Below the pieces are notes generated by a model, which did not search any database, had not been told where the DNA came from, and saw only the letters and a program-made list of their open reading frames with translations. 5,255 nt of DNA from Planctomycetota bacterium (GTDB lineage Bacteria > Planctomycetota > Phycisphaerae > Sedimentisphaerales > Anaerobacaceae), in the NCBI GenBank assembly GCA_003644295.1, contig QNBZ01000116.1, positions 1 to 5,255 of the forward strand. The letters run 5' to 3'. Within the stretch, counting starts at the first letter, position 1; every line of letters begins with the position of its first letter. Positions 4,658-5,255 of this stretch are shown here, one piece after another. A program made the position numbers and the translations under genes.

Positions 4658-5255
4658 TTACGAAAAAAGTTCTTTTAGTTTTTCGACTGCCATTTCCAGT
4701 TTGGCTGTCCGTGAACCTTTTACCAGTATTATATCGGAATCTTTTATGAATTTTTGCATATTATCGCAGAGCGAAGCGGTATCTTCAAAACATTTTGTTT
4801 CCAAATCGTAGTCGGCAACTCTTTCTGCGGCCTGTGCAGTGATTTTTGCAAATTCGCCGACAGCCAGCAATAGCTGCACCTTGGCTTTCGCGATAGAATC
4901 GCCTAACTCATTGTGCAGTCGCTCGGCCTGTTCGCCGAGTTCGGCCATGTCGCCGCAGACAAAAACCAATCGGCGGTTTTCAGTTAAACCAAGATTGGCC
5001 AGTATCTCCAGCGCATTTTTCATCGAAGCCGGGTTCGCATTATAACAATCGTTTAACACCGTCAGCGTTCCGATTTGCAGCGGCTCGGCTCGGCTATGAA
5101 TGGCCGGGATGGTCTTTAAGGCATAAGAGAAATCGTTGATATTTATTCCGCACCGGCTGCAAACAGCCCAGGCGGCAAGTGCATTTTCGACATTGCCCGG
5201 GCCGAGTAACGGTGAAGTAATCTGCGTACCACCAATAGTGAATCGGCTGCCGGAA
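4658..5255 (-). CDS. murF: UDP-N-acetylmuramoyl-tripeptide--D-alanyl-D-alanine ligase MurF (C-terminal part)
   Basis: The reading frame runs off the right edge; the visible 198 residues are somewhat under half of a typical 450-residue MurF. This cytoplasmic ATP-dependent ligase adds D-Ala-D-Ala to UDP-MurNAc-tripeptide. Seen first is the end of the central ATPase domain, with LLGPGNVENALAAWAV at fragment residues 16-31. The C-terminal ligase domain follows with LNDCYNANPAS (67-77), VCGDMAELGE (99-108) and DIILVKGSR (174-182). An internal GTG at 5059 is not the start, because the frame and the homology continue upstream to the edge. One oddity: the family usually has Gly-x-His-Asn before NALAA, while here it is Gly-Pro-Gly-Asn, so the His is missing. 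The gene ends in TAA at 4660-4658, 84 bp before mraY, the standard mur gene order. The N-terminal UDP-substrate domain and the ATP P-loop are outside the window. Confidence 0.95.
   Translation of the reverse strand, partial: SGSRFTIGGTQITSPLLGPGNVENALAAWAVCSRCGININDFSYALKTIPAIHSRAEPLQIGTLTVLNDCYNANPASMKNALEILANLGLTENRRLVFVCGDMAELGEQAERLHNELGDSIAKAKVQLLLAVGEFAKITAQAAERVADYDLETKCFEDTASLCDNMQKFIKDSDIILVKGSRTAKLEMAVEKLKELFS

Overview
This 5.25 kb window holds two gene blocks that converge at about position 2470. The plus-strand block is the 3' end of a response-regulator gene, groES, groEL and a small two-helix membrane protein gene. The minus-strand block, read from the right edge inward, is murF (C-terminal part), mraY and a PIG-L/LmbE-family deacetylase gene. 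The organism is a peptidoglycan-making bacterium of moderate GC. A Planctomycetota (Phycisphaerae-like) or similar environmental lineage is plausible from the flavour of the proteins and the repeat-rich spacers, but this is inference; no rRNA or tRNA gene is present to place it.

Plus-strand block. The receiver-domain tail ends at 125 and overlaps the groES start by an ATGA, so groES looks like a distal gene of an operon that begins outside the window. No CIRCE (HrcA) operator is visible ahead of groES. GroEL is full length (541 residues) and keeps the ATPase aspartates. It differs from E. coli GroEL at residues lining the nucleotide pocket (Asp at 479, Val at 495) and at position 34 (Cys), and its C-terminal Gly-Met tail is very short. 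A strong hairpin and a heptanucleotide repeat lie between groEL and the small membrane protein gene.

Minus-strand block. MurF adds D-Ala-D-Ala to complete UDP-MurNAc-pentapeptide, and MraY transfers the phospho-MurNAc-pentapeptide to undecaprenyl phosphate to give lipid I. The usual next cell-wall gene (often murD) is absent; a metal-dependent N-deacetylase gene follows instead and ends the block.

The most unusual signal is in the spacers. Three contain tandem 7-bp repeats of different unit sequence: five units right after groES, four units abutting the start codon of the small membrane gene, and four units abutting the mraY start codon. A fourth spacer has two degenerate units. In the two leaders the arrays have the same length (28 bp), the same consensus core (ACG at unit positions 2-4) and the same register against the ATG. 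The murF-mraY spacer also carries a textbook intrinsic terminator, but on the strand opposite to the genes around it. I found no mobile element, CRISPR array, RNA gene or clear new enzymatic system. No gene-free stretch exceeds 300 bases; the longest gap is 95 bp.
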